Positions 8,908-18,754 of a stretch of DNA of 64,000 bases are shown piece by piece. Under the pieces are notes generated by a model that was not told the origin of the DNA, did no database searches, and saw nothing but the letters and a program-made list of their open reading frames with translations. The position numbers and the translations under genes are program-made. Positions within the stretch are counted from its first letter, which is position 1. Each line of letters opens with the position of its first letter. Origin of the DNA: Dehalococcoidia bacterium (lineage in GTDB: Bacteria > Chloroflexota > Dehalococcoidia > Lucifugimonadales > Lucifugimonadaceae); the NCBI GenBank assembly GCA_030747175.1, contig JASLLE010000003.1, positions 21,600-85,599 of the forward strand. Direction: 5' to 3'.

Positions 8908-9015
8908 TTTGGCCCGGGTCCGGCTGGGCGGGTCCGGCCGGACGGCTATATTGGAAATCCCGGGTTTTGAGTCGGCGGGCGTTAGGCAATCACCGTGAAG
9001 GAGACAGGCAGGACC

Positions 9016-9810
9016 ATGGACTCCCGAGCAATCAATAGCGCCGCATCCGCACTGGCAAAGGGGCGGCTTGAGCCGGTCAAACTTGATCGCCTTCCAGAAG
9101 CGATCCGTCCTTCGGACGAGGTCGACGCCTATCTACTTCAGGCGGCCGTGCGGGAGCGGCTTTCCGCCGGAGGGTACGGAGATCCTGTCGGACGGAAGAT
9201 CGGCTGCACGACGGCTGTGATGCAGGAGTTCCTCCAGATCCCGAATCCCTGCGCAGGGTTCGTGTACGGCCCGACGGTTCGCGAGCGCGACGGCGAGTTC
9301 GACTTCTCGTCCTTTCATCACGTGGGAGTCGAGTGCGAGGTCGTTGTCCGGTTGGGACACGGGCTCCCGGCCTCCGGCGCGCCGTATGACCGGACCAGTG
9401 TGGCCCCTGCCGTCGAGGCGGTTATGGCCGGGATCGAGGTCGTGGATGACCGCTGGGCCGATTACCGGTCGATGGACGTGGCGACGCTGATAGCGGATGA
9501 CTTTTTCGGGGCGGGCTGCGTGCTTGGTGATCCGGTCGCCGCCTGGCGGGAACTGGATCTCGAATCGCTACGCGGCTCGATGTCTATCAACGGCGTGGAG
9601 GTCGGTCAGGGCATCGGTGGCGACATCATGGGGCACCCGTTTGAGGCGCTGGCGTGGCTGGCGGACACCGCCGTCCAACATGACACCCCGCTTCAGGCTG
9701 GCGAGTTCATCTTCCTCGGCAGCATCGTCGAGACGAAATGGCTCGAAAGGGGCGACATCGTGGAGATCGATATCGAGGGCCTGGGAAGGGCCAGGGCGCG
9801 GTTCACCTGA
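9016..9810 (+). CDS. 2-keto-4-pentenoate hydratase / FAH-family enzyme
   Basis: The product resembles the MhpD/HpcG branch of the fumarylacetoacetate hydrolase superfamily: hydratases or decarboxylases acting on 2-oxo-pent-4-enoate-type intermediates of aromatic ring cleavage. Family phrases seen are VGRKIGCTT, CAGFVYGPT, VGVECEVVV (acidic metal ligands), AVEAVMAGIEVVDDRW, and C-terminal GEFIFLGSI and WLERGDIVEIDI. The exact substrate cannot be told. A GTG at 8995 opens the frame, but the ATG at 9016 has AAGGAG upstream and begins a typical hydratase N-terminus, giving 264 residues. No other aromatic catabolism genes are adjacent. Confidence 0.85.
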   Translation: MDSRAINSAASALAKGRLEPVKLDRLPEAIRPSDEVDAYLLQAAVRERLSAGGYGDPVGRKIGCTTAVMQEFLQIPNPCAGFVYGPTVRERDGEFDFSSFHHVGVECEVVVRLGHGLPASGAPYDRTSVAPAVEAVMAGIEVVDDRWADYRSMDVATLIADDFFGAGCVLGDPVAAWRELDLESLRGSMSINGVEVGQGIGGDIMGHPFEALAWLADTAVQHDTPLQAGEFIFLGSIVETKWLERGDIVEIDIEGLGRARARFT

Positions 9811-9855
9811 ACGGGACCGGAACAGGTCGCGACGCCGATACGCCTGATACCGCAA

Positions 9856-10350
9856 GTGGACACCCGACACACGGGTGACTACGATATTCGTCGCCTACCG
9901 GCCGCCGAAGACAACGCAGTCGAGCCGGCGAAGGCCGAGGTCAGGTTGCCGCACCACGAGGAATCGATAGTTATCGACGCGCCTGTCGAAACGGTGTTCG
10001 CCGCCATGACGGACATCGAGCGCTGGCGCGACTGGTGGCCGCAGATACAGAACGTGAGGCTTCCTGACGGTTGGACGGTGAACGGCGGGATGAGTTGCCG
10101 TGTTATGGGGATGAACCTCGATGGCTCGGTAACCTTCTACGATCCGGATCGGGAACTGGGATTTGAGACGAACATGCCCGTCGGCGGACGCGTGTTGCAG
10201 CGTTTCACGTTCCGGCCCGAAAACGGCGGTACACGACTAACGGCGGAGCTGGACGCATCCGGTGTGGCGGGCATGATGTTCACCCGGAAACGGCTTCTCA
10301 AGGAAATGGACCGGCTCAAGGCGAATGTGGAGGACGCCGAGGCTGAGTGA
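9856..10350 (+). CDS. SRPBCC (polyketide cyclase/dehydrase-like) protein
   Basis: The product (164 residues from a GTG start) carries a START-like SRPBCC fold. Residues 38-60 give the classic ESIVIDAPVETVFAAMTDIERWRDWWP opening, and the TRLTAELDASG strand and an amphipathic C-terminal helix (KRLLKEMDRLKANVEDAE) follow. These proteins bind small hydrophobic ligands in a cavity and need not be enzymes. It lies 45 bases after the hydratase gene, so co-transcription is plausible. The start codon is uncertain: the first 35 residues are unlike the family. Confidence 0.8.
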   Translation: MDTRHTGDYDIRRLPAAEDNAVEPAKAEVRLPHHEESIVIDAPVETVFAAMTDIERWRDWWPQIQNVRLPDGWTVNGGMSCRVMGMNLDGSVTFYDPDRELGFETNMPVGGRVLQRFTFRPENGGTRLTAELDASGVAGMMFTRKRLLKEMDRLKANVEDAEAE

Positions 10351-10422
10351 TCGGCCCGGAGGTTGTACCTCTCCGCTTCTCAGATCAGCGAGAATGAGCG
10401 GCATTAAGAGCGGAGCCCAACT

Positions 10423-11598
10423 ATGAACATTCATGAATACCAGGCGAGAGAGATCCTGGACTCATACGGGGTCCCGGTTCCGCGCGCGGGCGTCGCGTCC
10501 ACGCCCGAGGAAGCGCGGCAACTCGCCATCGATCTCGGCGGCCGCGTTGTCGTCAAGGCGCAGGTGCATGCCGGAGGTCGCGGGAAGGCGGGCGGGGTCA
10601 AACTCGTCGAGTTTCCCGATGAAGCTGCGGAAGCCGCCGCCGGGATGCTGGGGGCGAACCTGGTCACGCATCAGACGAAGACCGGGGGCGTTCCGGTACG
10701 CAAGGTGCTGGTGGCAGAGCTGACCGACATCGCAGACGAGCTGTACGTGGCGATCACGATGGACGCCGACGCACGGGCGCCAATGGTGATGGCAAGTTCC
10801 GAGGGCGGAGTGGAGATCGAAGAGGTCGCCGCAAACACGCCCGAGAAGATAGTCAGGGTTGCGGCGGACCCGCTCATCGGCCTGTCCCCGTATCACGCCC
10901 GCGATATCGCCATGAAGATCGGTATCCCGACCGATCTTGTACGGCCGGCGACGGCTCTGATCACGAATCTCGCACGCGTATTCCAGGAGAAGGACGCCTC
11001 GCTGGTGGAGATCAATCCACTGGTCGTCACGACGGATGGGCGGGTCATGGCGCTCGACGCCAAGATCGCTTTTGAGGACGACGCGTTGTTCCGTCACAGT
11101 GACGTGCAGGCGCTCGAGGACCCCGAGCAGAACGATGAGCTGGAACAGAAGGCGCACGACGCCGGACTGGCGTACGTGAAGCTGGATGGCGGCCGGGTGG
11201 GCTGCATGGTGAACGGCGCCGGGCTGGCGATGGCGACAATGGACATCACCAAGACCGCAGGGGCTGCGCCGGCAAACTTCCTTGATGTTGGCGGCGGCGC
11301 TGCCGAGGACAAGATCGCCGAGGCGTTCGAGATCATCGTCTCGGATAACGATGTGGAAGCGATCCTGGTGAATCTTTTCGGCGGAATTCTTCGATGCGAT
11401 GTGGCCGCCCGCGGGATTGTGGCGGGGGCGCAAAACTCGGGCACGCAGTTGCCGCTCGTGGTCGCCATGCGCGGCACCAATGCCGAAGAAGGGCTGAAGA
11501 TACTGGCCGCCGCCGGCCTGAACGTCACGACCGTTGGCGATCTCGGAGAGGCCGCCATCGCGCTTACAAAGGTGCTTGCCGGCGAGGGCAGAGTTTAA
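10423..11598 (+). CDS. sucC: succinate-CoA ligase (ADP-forming), beta subunit
   Basis: This is the beta subunit of succinyl-CoA synthetase, the TCA-cycle enzyme making ATP or GTP from succinyl-CoA. It starts MNIHEYQAREIL, has the ATP-grasp signature KAQVHAGGRGKAGGVKL (about residues 46-62) and the conserved INPLVVT, and the C-terminal CoA-ligase part with GGGAAEDKI and VNLFGGILRCDV. The length of 391 residues is normal. The stop codon is immediately followed by the sucD start, so the two subunits are co-translated. Confidence 0.97.
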   Translation: MNIHEYQAREILDSYGVPVPRAGVASTPEEARQLAIDLGGRVVVKAQVHAGGRGKAGGVKLVEFPDEAAEAAAGMLGANLVTHQTKTGGVPVRKVLVAELTDIADELYVAITMDADARAPMVMASSEGGVEIEEVAANTPEKIVRVAADPLIGLSPYHARDIAMKIGIPTDLVRPATALITNLARVFQEKDASLVEINPLVVTTDGRVMALDAKIAFEDDALFRHSDVQALEDPEQNDELEQKAHDAGLAYVKLDGGRVGCMVNGAGLAMATMDITKTAGAAPANFLDVGGGAAEDKIAEAFEIIVSDNDVEAILVNLFGGILRCDVAARGIVAGAQNSGTQLPLVVAMRGTNAEEGLKILAAAGLNVTTVGDLGEAAIALTKVLAGEGRV

Positions 11599-12474
11599 AT
11601 GGCCGTGCTTGTAGACGAGAACACACGCCTGCTGGTGCAGGGCCTTGGCCGGGACGGATCGTTCCAGGCGAGCCGCTGCCGGGCGTACGGGACGAACATG
11701 GTGGCCGGCGTGCACCCGCGCCGCGGTGGCACGAAGTTTGAGGATGAGGTTCCGATTTTTGAGACGGTCGCGGAGGCCGTTGAAGCGACCGGAGCGAACG
11801 CCGGACTGATCTTTGTGCCGGCCTCCGGCGCAGCGGACGCCATAATCGAGCAGGCTGATGCGGGCCTCCCGCTCGTGGTCTGCATCAGCGAGGGCGTGCC
11901 GGTGCAAGACATGGTTACGACGCTGGCTTACCTGGAGGGCAAATCCTCGCGGCTGCTCGGCCCCAACTGCCCGGGCCTGATCAGCCCTTCGGCGCACGTG
12001 AAGATAGGCATCATCCCCGGTAACATCCTGAGCGAGGGACGGGTGGGCGTGGTGTCGCGCAGCGGCACGCTGACCTACGAGGCCGTGGTGCAGTTGACGG
12101 AGCTGGGCATCGGCCAATCGACATGCGTCGGCATCGGCGGCGACCCCTTGCATGGCACGACCTTTGTGGACGTGCTTGAGATGTTTGAGAACGACGATGA
12201 GACGGACGCGATCGTGATGATCGGTGAGATCGGCGGGACGAAGGAACAACAGGCCGCCGAGTACATCAAGAAACACGTCACGAAGCCGGTGGTCGGGGCG
12301 ATCGTCGGCCAGACAGCGCCTCCCGGAAAGCGCATGGGACACGCAGGGGCGATCATCACGGGAAAGGCGGCGCTGGCGTCCGAGAAGATCCGGGTGCTCA
12401 ACGAGGCCGGTGTGCATGTGGCGGAGTCGCCGGCGGTTATCGGGGCGAAGATGGCGGAGGTACTCGGGCGATAA
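11599..12474 (+). CDS. sucD: succinate-CoA ligase, alpha subunit
   Basis: This alpha subunit of succinyl-CoA synthetase has 291 residues. It has the CoA-binding Rossmann domain ([27 protein letters not shown]), the [12 protein letters not shown] motif and the phospho-accepting histidine in RMGHAGAI at residue 248. The ATG follows the sucC TAA with no gap, typical for the obligate heterotetramer. A sucCD pair implies an operating TCA cycle or at least its lower half. Confidence 0.97.
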   Translation: MAVLVDENTRLLVQGLGRDGSFQASRCRAYGTNMVAGVHPRRGGTKFEDEVPIFETVAEAVEATGANAGLIFVPASGAADAIIEQADAGLPLVVCISEGVPVQDMVTTLAYLEGKSSRLLGPNCPGLISPSAHVKIGIIPGNILSEGRVGVVSRSGTLTYEAVVQLTELGIGQSTCVGIGGDPLHGTTFVDVLEMFENDDETDAIVMIGEIGGTKEQQAAEYIKKHVTKPVVGAIVGQTAPPGKRMGHAGAIITGKAALASEKIRVLNEAGVHVAESPAVIGAKMAEVLGR

Positions 12475-12501
12475 GGGGTTGCCTGTGTTCGCAGCAGCAG
12501 C

Positions 12502-12570
12502 GTCCTGAGGCTTTCACCCGTGTCCTGAGGCTCTCGAAGCTTGTACTGAGCCTGTCGAATGTGGACCGGG
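12502..12570 (+). repeat. dispersed repeat, CTCTCGAAGCTTGTACTGAG type
   Basis: The 305-base gap between sucD and the kinase holds TCCTGAGGCTTTCACCC and TCCTGAGGCTCTCGAAGC in tandem, then a module whose core CTGTACTGAGCCTG-type sequence recurs at 31834-31875 with few differences. The rest of the gap shows no gene. Confidence 0.7.
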
Positions 12571-12779
12571 TTCCTTGAGCCTCAGTGAGCCAGTGCGACG
12601 AGCACCCTGTCGTGCGGTCCATCTCTCGCCATCTTGTAATCCGTTTGTCATCCCACGGTCAGCCCGGTGTCACGAACCCCGGTGCGCCGGTCGGCATATT
12701 GAAGGCCTGCGATGTCGCGCGTGAAGCGTCACATCCCCTAACATGCCGCAAGTCGAAATTCTGTACCCGGGGTTGATGG

Positions 12780-15557
12780 ATGGCCGAGGAGTACATAGGC
12801 CGGTACCAGATCATCGAGACGATCGCGTCCGGCAGCCAGGGCGCGGTCCACCGCGCGTTTGATCCCCAGCTCAACCGCATCGTCGCTCTGAAGGTTCTCC
12901 TCCCCGCGCTCATAAGCCAGACGCAACACCTGGAGCGTTTCCGGCGTGAGGCCACCCTCATGTCGGCTATCGACCACCCCAACGTCGTCAAGATCCTTGA
13001 CGTCGGATCGGACGGCGACACCCACTACCTGGCGATGGAGTTGCTGCCCGAGAGCCTGTCCCGGATTATTGAGACCTCTCGCCAGCTCCCGATCGAGAAC
13101 GCGGTCCGGTTTGCCATCCAGGTGGCTGACGGCCTCGCAGCCGTCCACGATGCCGGGATCATCCACCGCGATATCAAACCTCAGAACATCCTGATCGATG
13201 CCGAAGGCGTGGCGAAGGTCACGGACTTCGGCATAGCTCGCGGCGACATGCTCGGGACGCTGACAGCGACCGGCGTGATGATGGGAACGCCCTACTACAT
13301 GTCGCCGGAACAGGCGGCAGGCGGCGGGGTTGACGCACGGTCCGACATCTACGCGCTAGGTGGTGTCCTCTACCAGATGCTCGCCGGCGAGGTGGTCTTC
13401 AACGCCACCACGCCGCTGGCGATCCTGCGATTACACATCGACGAGCCGCCAAGGCCGGTGGAGTCGTTGCGGGCTGATGTGCCCGCGGCGGTCAGCGGAA
13501 TCGTCATGCGGGCGCTGGCGAAGAGGTCGGAGGAGCGGTTCGAGAGCGCGGACGATATGGCAGAGGCGTTGCGGGCCGCTATGCCGGGCGTTGCGGAGTC
13601 GGCGCCGGTGGTACGGACGCCGAGAGACGTGCCGACAACCCAACACTCTTCACACCAGCAAGATACGAGGCAACCCGCCGAGGAATCCCCACCACATCCC
13701 CCCGAGCCACTGGAAAGCACTCCGGTCCCAGAGATAGGTTCTGACCGGGTCCGGGCCTCACAGCGGCGCGCACTGCCACTTGGATGGATTGCGATGGCCT
13801 TAGCGATTGTGACAATCCCGGTGATGGCTCTCATGAGTTTCGAGCTAATCAGTTCCACTGGCGGTTCTAGCACCTCGCCGTCATTGGCCCCTACCCCGTT
13901 CCCGGTAGAAGCGACGCCGACAACCAACCAACTCCGCGAACCGGTCGCAACCACTGTCCCGTCCGAACAGGCAATCCCCACGTCTTTACCGGTGCCCGCC
14001 TCTGTGCCGACTCCCCCATCACCGCCACCGACGCCCACTCCTGTTCCCATTTTCGTACAGCCGTCCGCGCCCTTACATAACCTGGGTAGTGTGCCGACCG
14101 GAGTGATTGTCAGTGTCGCCGGAGTGTCGCCATTGTCCTCCGGGCCGTCCATCGGAGACGGGGGCATCGCAACGGCGGCCAAGCTTTCGAGCCCATTCGG
14201 TGTCACGGTCGGCTCGGACGGAACTGTCTACATCGCCGACTCCAGAAACAATCGTGTTCGGCGCGTTGATCCTTTGACGGGCGTGATCCTCACTGTGGCG
14301 GGCACTGGTACCAATGGGTACAGCGGGGATGGCGGCTCTGCAGTGGCAGCGATGCTCAATTTTTCGGGCGATGTCGCGATAGATAACGATGGAAATCTGT
14401 ACATCGCTGACTCTGGCAACAGTCGAATTCGTCACCTCGATGCCACGTCTGGGATCATCAGCACTATCGCCGGGAATGGCACACCAGGTTTCAGCGGCGA
14501 CGGCGGGCCGGCGTTCGAAGCGCAACTCAACGGTCCGGGCGCCCTGACGCTGGACACTGAAGGACATCTGTATTTCGCAGACAGCTCTAACCATCGAATT
14601 CGCCGCGTAGACGCTCGCACAAGAGTAATCACCACTGTCGCGGGTTCGGGAGGTTCCGAAGACGGCGGTGATGACGGTGATGACGGTCTGGCTACTGAGG
14701 CGCAGATTCCATATCCGGATAGTGTGTCTGTGGACACTGGTGGCAACCTGTACGTCGTCACCTCACGGCAAGATCGAGTACGCCGAGTCGATGCCGCCAC
14801 CGGGATCATCACCACCATCGCGGGTACAGGCGAATCACGTTACAGCGGGGATGGCGGGCCCGCGATTGAGGCACCACTCATGGGGGCGCGAGGCGTGTTG
14901 GTGGATGCCGAAGGAAACCTGTACATCGCGGACGCCTGGAACTATCGAGTGCGGCGTGTTGACGCCGGCACAGGGATCATTATCACCATCGCTGGTAACG
15001 GAATACGCGGTTACGACGGCGATGGCGGTCTGGCCACAGAGGCGCAACTTGACTTCCCAACGGGAATGTCGCTGGACACCGAAGGCAACCTCTACATCGC
15101 TGACACATACAACGACCGAATACGACGAGTTGATGCCGCCACCGGGATCATCACCACAATTGCTGGCACGGACGACGTAGTGAATAACACCGGAGATGGG
15201 GGGTTAGCTACGGCGACGAAGCTTACCTATCCCGTTGGTATTTCCGTTAGCCCTGCCGGAGACCTGTACATAAGTAATTTAGAGGATCCACGTGTGCTCC
15301 GTGTTGACGCAAACACCGGGGTAATCAGTTCAGTTGTCGGCAACGGTGATTCAGGTTATGGCGGCGATGGCGGCCCTGCGAACCAGGCGCAACTTGACAA
15401 CCCCATTGGCGTTTCTGTCGGCAACGACGGCAACTTGTTCATAGCAGACACAGGAAATCATCGGGTACGCCATGTACACGGCGAAACCGGGGTAGTCACA
15501 ACTGTCGCCGGGACTGGCGAGCCAGGTTATCGCGGTGATGGCGGCCCGGCCACATAG
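12780..15557 (+). CDS. membrane Ser/Thr protein kinase with NHL-repeat sensor, ended by an in-frame TAG
   Basis: The N-terminal 270 residues are a PknB-type kinase: the glycine loop is IASGSQGAVHRA, the catalytic lysine is in VALKVL (residue 38), HRDIKPQN has Asp at about 131, and DFGIARG and MSPEQA follow. A Pro-rich segment, one membrane helix (about residues 330-355) and a Pro/Thr-rich stalk come next. Then there are NHL repeats of about 57 residues of the form GDGG-ATEAQL...VD-EGNLYIAD..N.RIRRVDA.TGIITTVAGTG. Eight repeats are complete before a TAG at 15555-15557. The same frame continues for four more repeats to 16178, so the intact gene would encode 1132 residues with 12 blades, enough for two six-bladed propellers. 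At the stop, sister repeats have GAG, so a single G-to-T change (or a sequence error) explains it. The sensor probably faces outside the cell. Confidence 0.9.
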   Translation: MAEEYIGRYQIIETIASGSQGAVHRAFDPQLNRIVALKVLLPALISQTQHLERFRREATLMSAIDHPNVVKILDVGSDGDTHYLAMELLPESLSRIIETSRQLPIENAVRFAIQVADGLAAVHDAGIIHRDIKPQNILIDAEGVAKVTDFGIARGDMLGTLTATGVMMGTPYYMSPEQAAGGGVDARSDIYALGGVLYQMLAGEVVFNATTPLAILRLHIDEPPRPVESLRADVPAAVSGIVMRALAKRSEERFESADDMAEALRAAMPGVAESAPVVRTPRDVPTTQHSSHQQDTRQPAEESPPHPPEPLESTPVPEIGSDRVRASQRRALPLGWIAMALAIVTIPVMALMSFELISSTGGSSTSPSLAPTPFPVEATPTTNQLREPVATTVPSEQAIPTSLPVPASVPTPPSPPPTPTPVPIFVQPSAPLHNLGSVPTGVIVSVAGVSPLSSGPSIGDGGIATAAKLSSPFGVTVGSDGTVYIADSRNNRVRRVDPLTGVILTVAGTGTNGYSGDGGSAVAAMLNFSGDVAIDNDGNLYIADSGNSRIRHLDATSGIISTIAGNGTPGFSGDGGPAFEAQLNGPGALTLDTEGHLYFADSSNHRIRRVDARTRVITTVAGSGGSEDGGDDGDDGLATEAQIPYPDSVSVDTGGNLYVVTSRQDRVRRVDAATGIITTIAGTGESRYSGDGGPAIEAPLMGARGVLVDAEGNLYIADAWNYRVRRVDAGTGIIITIAGNGIRGYDGDGGLATEAQLDFPTGMSLDTEGNLYIADTYNDRIRRVDAATGIITTIAGTDDVVNNTGDGGLATATKLTYPVGISVSPAGDLYISNLEDPRVLRVDANTGVISSVVGNGDSGYGGDGGPANQAQLDNPIGVSVGNDGNLFIADTGNHRVRHVHGETGVVTTVAGTGEPGYRGDGGPAT

Positions 15558-16178
15558 GCGCAAATCGATTCTCCAGTTGGTGTGGATGTGGACTCTCACG
15601 GGAACCTGTACGTTTCCGGCTCAAATGTTGTGCGGCGCGTGGATGCGATCACCAGAGTAATCACCACCGTTGTAGGCACGGGTGAATCGGGTTATGACGG
15701 CGATGGCCGCCTTGCTATTGAGGCGCAGCTGTCCGCTCCTGTCGGCGTGGCAATTGATTCAGAAGGGAACTTATACGTAGCAGACTCGTTCAGTAATCGA
15801 ATTCGGCGAGTGGACGCGACCACCGGGATAATATCCACAGTCGCGGGTACCGGCGATACCGGTGGGGGCGGCGATGGAGGTCTGGCCACAGAAGCGCAAA
15901 TCTATACCCCAAACGACGTAGTTGTGGACGCCGAGGGACACATTTTTGTCGCCGCTTTTAGCGACAATCGAGTACGGCGGGTAGATGCGGTGACAGGGGT
16001 TATCTCTACTGTCGCGGGCACGCGTGAATGGGGTTATGACGGTGATGGAGGCCCGGCAGGCGAGGCAATAATCAGGGGCCCGACCAGCCTGTCTTTGGAC
16101 GCAGAGGGAAACTTGTACATCGCCGACAGAGGTAACGGCCTGATCCGTGTCGTTGTGGGTGCGGCGAGTCCCGGCTGA
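15558..16178 (+). pseudogene. C-terminal NHL repeats 9-12 of the preceding kinase
   Basis: This stretch is in the same frame as the kinase and continues its NHL repeats without interruption of the pattern (AQIDSPVGVDVDSHGNLYV onward), ending with a natural stop at 16178. Gene finders would call a separate frame from a GTG near 15582. There is no sensible start, no signal peptide and no ribosome site, so it is best read as the detached tail of the kinase gene. It would be translated only if the TAG is a sequence error or is read through. Confidence 0.75.
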
Positions 16179-16279
16179 TGGTTCCCATTGGATCACTGGG
16201 GCGGTGCGCTTTTCGCGAAAGTACATCCTGACCCGAAACCCGCCTGGCGACCCGTACACCCATCGGATGGGCAGGTTCC

Positions 16280-16665
16280 CGGCCCTCTCGCGCGCTTGGG
16301 AGAGGGGGCAAATTCTGACTGGCGGTATGTGGGTCTCAGCGCGTGTCTTCTCACGATCATGATCGCCACGACGGCAAGTCATCCTGAGTCGGGGTGAAGA
16401 GCCTGTCTTGAGCTTGACTCAGGATCTCGCCGGTTGCTGGACGCGAGTGGGTCCGGCGTGCATCCCGTTTTCCGGGGACGAGATCCACTTCGAGAGCCTC
16501 AGCACAAGCTTCGTCGCAAGCTCCTCAGATTGACCTGGGGTGGGATTGAGTTGTACGCGACGAAACAGCGTGACGCGTGGTGAGGACATTTAACCTCCCT
16601 CACCCTTCCGGCCAGCGGAAGGGCAGGCCCCAACCCTCTCCCACCGGGAGAGGGGCAACGTTTGG
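16280..16665. repeat. cluster of dispersed repeats in a 540-base gap
   Basis: The gap between the kinase remnant and the MMPL gene is built mostly of repeat modules. At 16285-16312 a CTCTCGCGCGCTTGGGAGAG hairpin is seen. At 16377-16428 there is a CATCCTGAGTCGGGGTGAAG...TTGACTCAGGAT module. At 16481-16528 a 48-base module recurs inverted at 51800-51847. At 16594-16660 a CCCTCACCCTTCCGGCC plus CTCTCCCACCGGGAGAG pair is seen. No gene is supported. Confidence 0.8.
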
Positions 16666-16717
16666 CCGTGTACGGGCCGGGAAAGGGGGCGCAGACACGC
16701 CCCGTTTTCGTCGGATC

Positions 16718-18751
16718 CTAATCCCCACCTCCTGCCGGCGCGCCCAACGGTTCCGGAGCCTCTTCAGATGGCGACGGCGCCCGTTCCACTCCCTCAACCC
16801 TGACGTCTGGCAGCCAGTTCAGGAACCCGGGCAGGTACCAGTTCCTGTCGCCCAGGAGTTTCATCGTTGACGGCACGAGTACTGATCGGACGATCGTGGC
16901 GTCGATCAAGATCGCAACTGCCAGTCCGAAACCGAACTGTGAGGTCGTGATCAGCTCGCCGGCCGCAAAGCCGCCGAATACGGCGACCATGATGAGCGCA
17001 GCGCCGGTGATCAGGCCCGCCGTTGAGCGAACGCCGAACGCGACAGCGCTGGCGTTGTCGCCCGTCTCGTCGTACTTCTCACGAATCCGGCTGATCAGGA
17101 ACACCTGGTAGTCCATCGAGAGACCGAACAGGATGGTGAACAGCATCAACGGGAGCCAGGGTTGGATTATCGGCGTTTGCTGCAGACCGAAGATCTCGTT
17201 CAGGAAACCTTCCTGGAACACCAGGACCAGGATCCCGTAGGCCGCGCCCACGGAAAGCAGGTTCATGATGATCGCCTTGATCGGCACGACTATCGACCGG
17301 AATACGACCGTCAGCAGGAGGAAGCTGAGCCCGAGTACAAGGGCGATCACCCACGGCTGGTATGACGACGTGGTGTCGAGCAGGTCTATCTCTTCCGAAG
17401 TTAGACCGCCCACGAACGCCTGTGACGGCGTGCCTCTGAATGCATTGGGCGCGTATTCGTCCCGGAGCATCCTTACCCCGTCTACCGACTCCGCGCTTTG
17501 AGCGCCGCCGGTCAACGGGAAGGTGATCAAGCCAAAAGTACCTGACGCGTTGACCTCAAGTTCGGAAGGTGGGCCGAATGCGCTGTCGGTCGCCACCGCT
17601 GCCTTGAGGTCCGATATCGCCTGCTGGGTGGTCGCTTCATTAATGTCGCCAACGATTACGACTTCGGCGGGTGCTCCAATAATGAATCCGAACTCGGACT
17701 TCAGCACCTCAAAGCCCTGCTTGGACTGGAATTCATCAGGCAGGTCTTCGACGCCGGAGGAACCGAGGTTGATGTTAAAGAACGGAATGGTTGCGGCGAC
17801 CATGAAGGCGGCAGTTACGATGAGCGCCACCCAGGGCCGACGCATGACTCCACGCGTGATCCAGGCCCAGAATCCACCGCCACCGTGTTCACTTCCGTCG
17901 TCCAGTTCACGTGGCCTGATGAACGGGACTTTAAAGCGGTTCACCCTGTCGCCCATGATGCTGAGCGTCGCCGGAAGCAAAGTCTGGGTGGCCAGCACAG
18001 CGACGAAGACTACAGTGATGGCGCCAATTCCGAGGCTGACGAACACGCTCTGCGGAATCACAAGCAAACCGATGAGCGCGAACACGACGGTCAGGCCACT
18101 GAAGAACACGGCCCGACCGGCGGTGGAGCCGGCCATCGCGATCGCGTCGATCTTCTCGAGTCCTCGTTGCCGCTCTTCACGGAAACGAGAAACAATAAAC
18201 AGGGCGTAATCGATACCGACGGCAAGCCCGATCATGATGATGATGTTCTGAACAAACGCGTTCAGTTCAAATACCGTGCTTACAATCGAAACCGTACCGA
18301 TGGCTATCACAATCGATCCAACCGCGAGCACGATCGGTATGAACATCGCCGCTAACACCCCGAGGACGATCGCCAGAATGACCATAGCGAGCGGGATGGC
18401 GAACATCTCACCGCGCTCAAGGTCTGACTGGTTGCCTTCAAGGAAGTCGACCGAGAATGTCGCCTCTCCAAAGATGAACACCTCATACCCGGCGGGGAAA
18501 GGTGTCTCCTCAAGTACGTCGTGGACATCCCCGATGTTGTCGCCCGCGGCCTTGAAGTCGTCCGCCATCAGCACCGGGATTACCGTGGTGCGCCGGTCTG
18601 GAGATACCTGGGCATCGGCGTCCGTGTCGTAGAAACTGACGGCGCTCGTCACGATTTCTGGACCGAGACCGGCGATCTCCTCGGTCAGTGACTCGACCGT
18701 AGACCGGAACTCGGCGTCATCGACCGTCGCACTTATGGAGCGGACGATCAC
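16718..18751 (-). CDS. MMPL/RND-family transporter, main part (gene broken by in-frame TAA)
   Basis: This 677-residue product is an MMPL transporter of the RND superfamily, proton-driven exporters of lipids or drugs. It shows the two-fold RND layout: an extracytoplasmic loop, then helices with VGIDYALFIVSRFREER (first half) and GLSMDYQVFLISRIREKYDE (second half), both classic MMPL phrases. It ends with TMKLLGDRNWYLPGFLNWLP, the usual C-terminus. It lacks the first membrane helix, which is encoded directly upstream in the same frame (18755-18976) and separated by one TAA codon at 18755-18757. The apparent GTG start at 18751 is therefore artificial. The intact gene would span 16718-18976, 752 residues. 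Confidence 0.88.
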   Translation of the reverse strand: MIVRSISATVDDAEFRSTVESLTEEIAGLGPEIVTSAVSFYDTDADAQVSPDRRTTVIPVLMADDFKAAGDNIGDVHDVLEETPFPAGYEVFIFGEATFSVDFLEGNQSDLERGEMFAIPLAMVILAIVLGVLAAMFIPIVLAVGSIVIAIGTVSIVSTVFELNAFVQNIIIMIGLAVGIDYALFIVSRFREERQRGLEKIDAIAMAGSTAGRAVFFSGLTVVFALIGLLVIPQSVFVSLGIGAITVVFVAVLATQTLLPATLSIMGDRVNRFKVPFIRPRELDDGSEHGGGGFWAWITRGVMRRPWVALIVTAAFMVAATIPFFNINLGSSGVEDLPDEFQSKQGFEVLKSEFGFIIGAPAEVVIVGDINEATTQQAISDLKAAVATDSAFGPPSELEVNASGTFGLITFPLTGGAQSAESVDGVRMLRDEYAPNAFRGTPSQAFVGGLTSEEIDLLDTTSSYQPWVIALVLGLSFLLLTVVFRSIVVPIKAIIMNLLSVGAAYGILVLVFQEGFLNEIFGLQQTPIIQPWLPLMLFTILFGLSMDYQVFLISRIREKYDETGDNASAVAFGVRSTAGLITGAALIMVAVFGGFAAGELITTSQFGFGLAVAILIDATIVRSVLVPSTMKLLGDRNWYLPGFLNWLPDVRVEGVERAPSPSEEAPEPLGAPAGGGD

Positions 18752-18754
18752 AAC

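Noticed and set aside
10462-12417. 651-codon open frame on the minus strand
   Set aside because: It runs antisense to sucC and sucD, which are certain; long antisense frames are common in GC-rich genes, and its composition (rich in His, Arg, Leu) is not protein-like.
12780-16178. Stop-codon reassignment as an explanation for the in-frame TAG and TAA
   Set aside because: TAG, TAA and TGA all end clearly intact genes in the window (for example polA, sucC and the methyltransferase at 25063), so a general code change is not supported.
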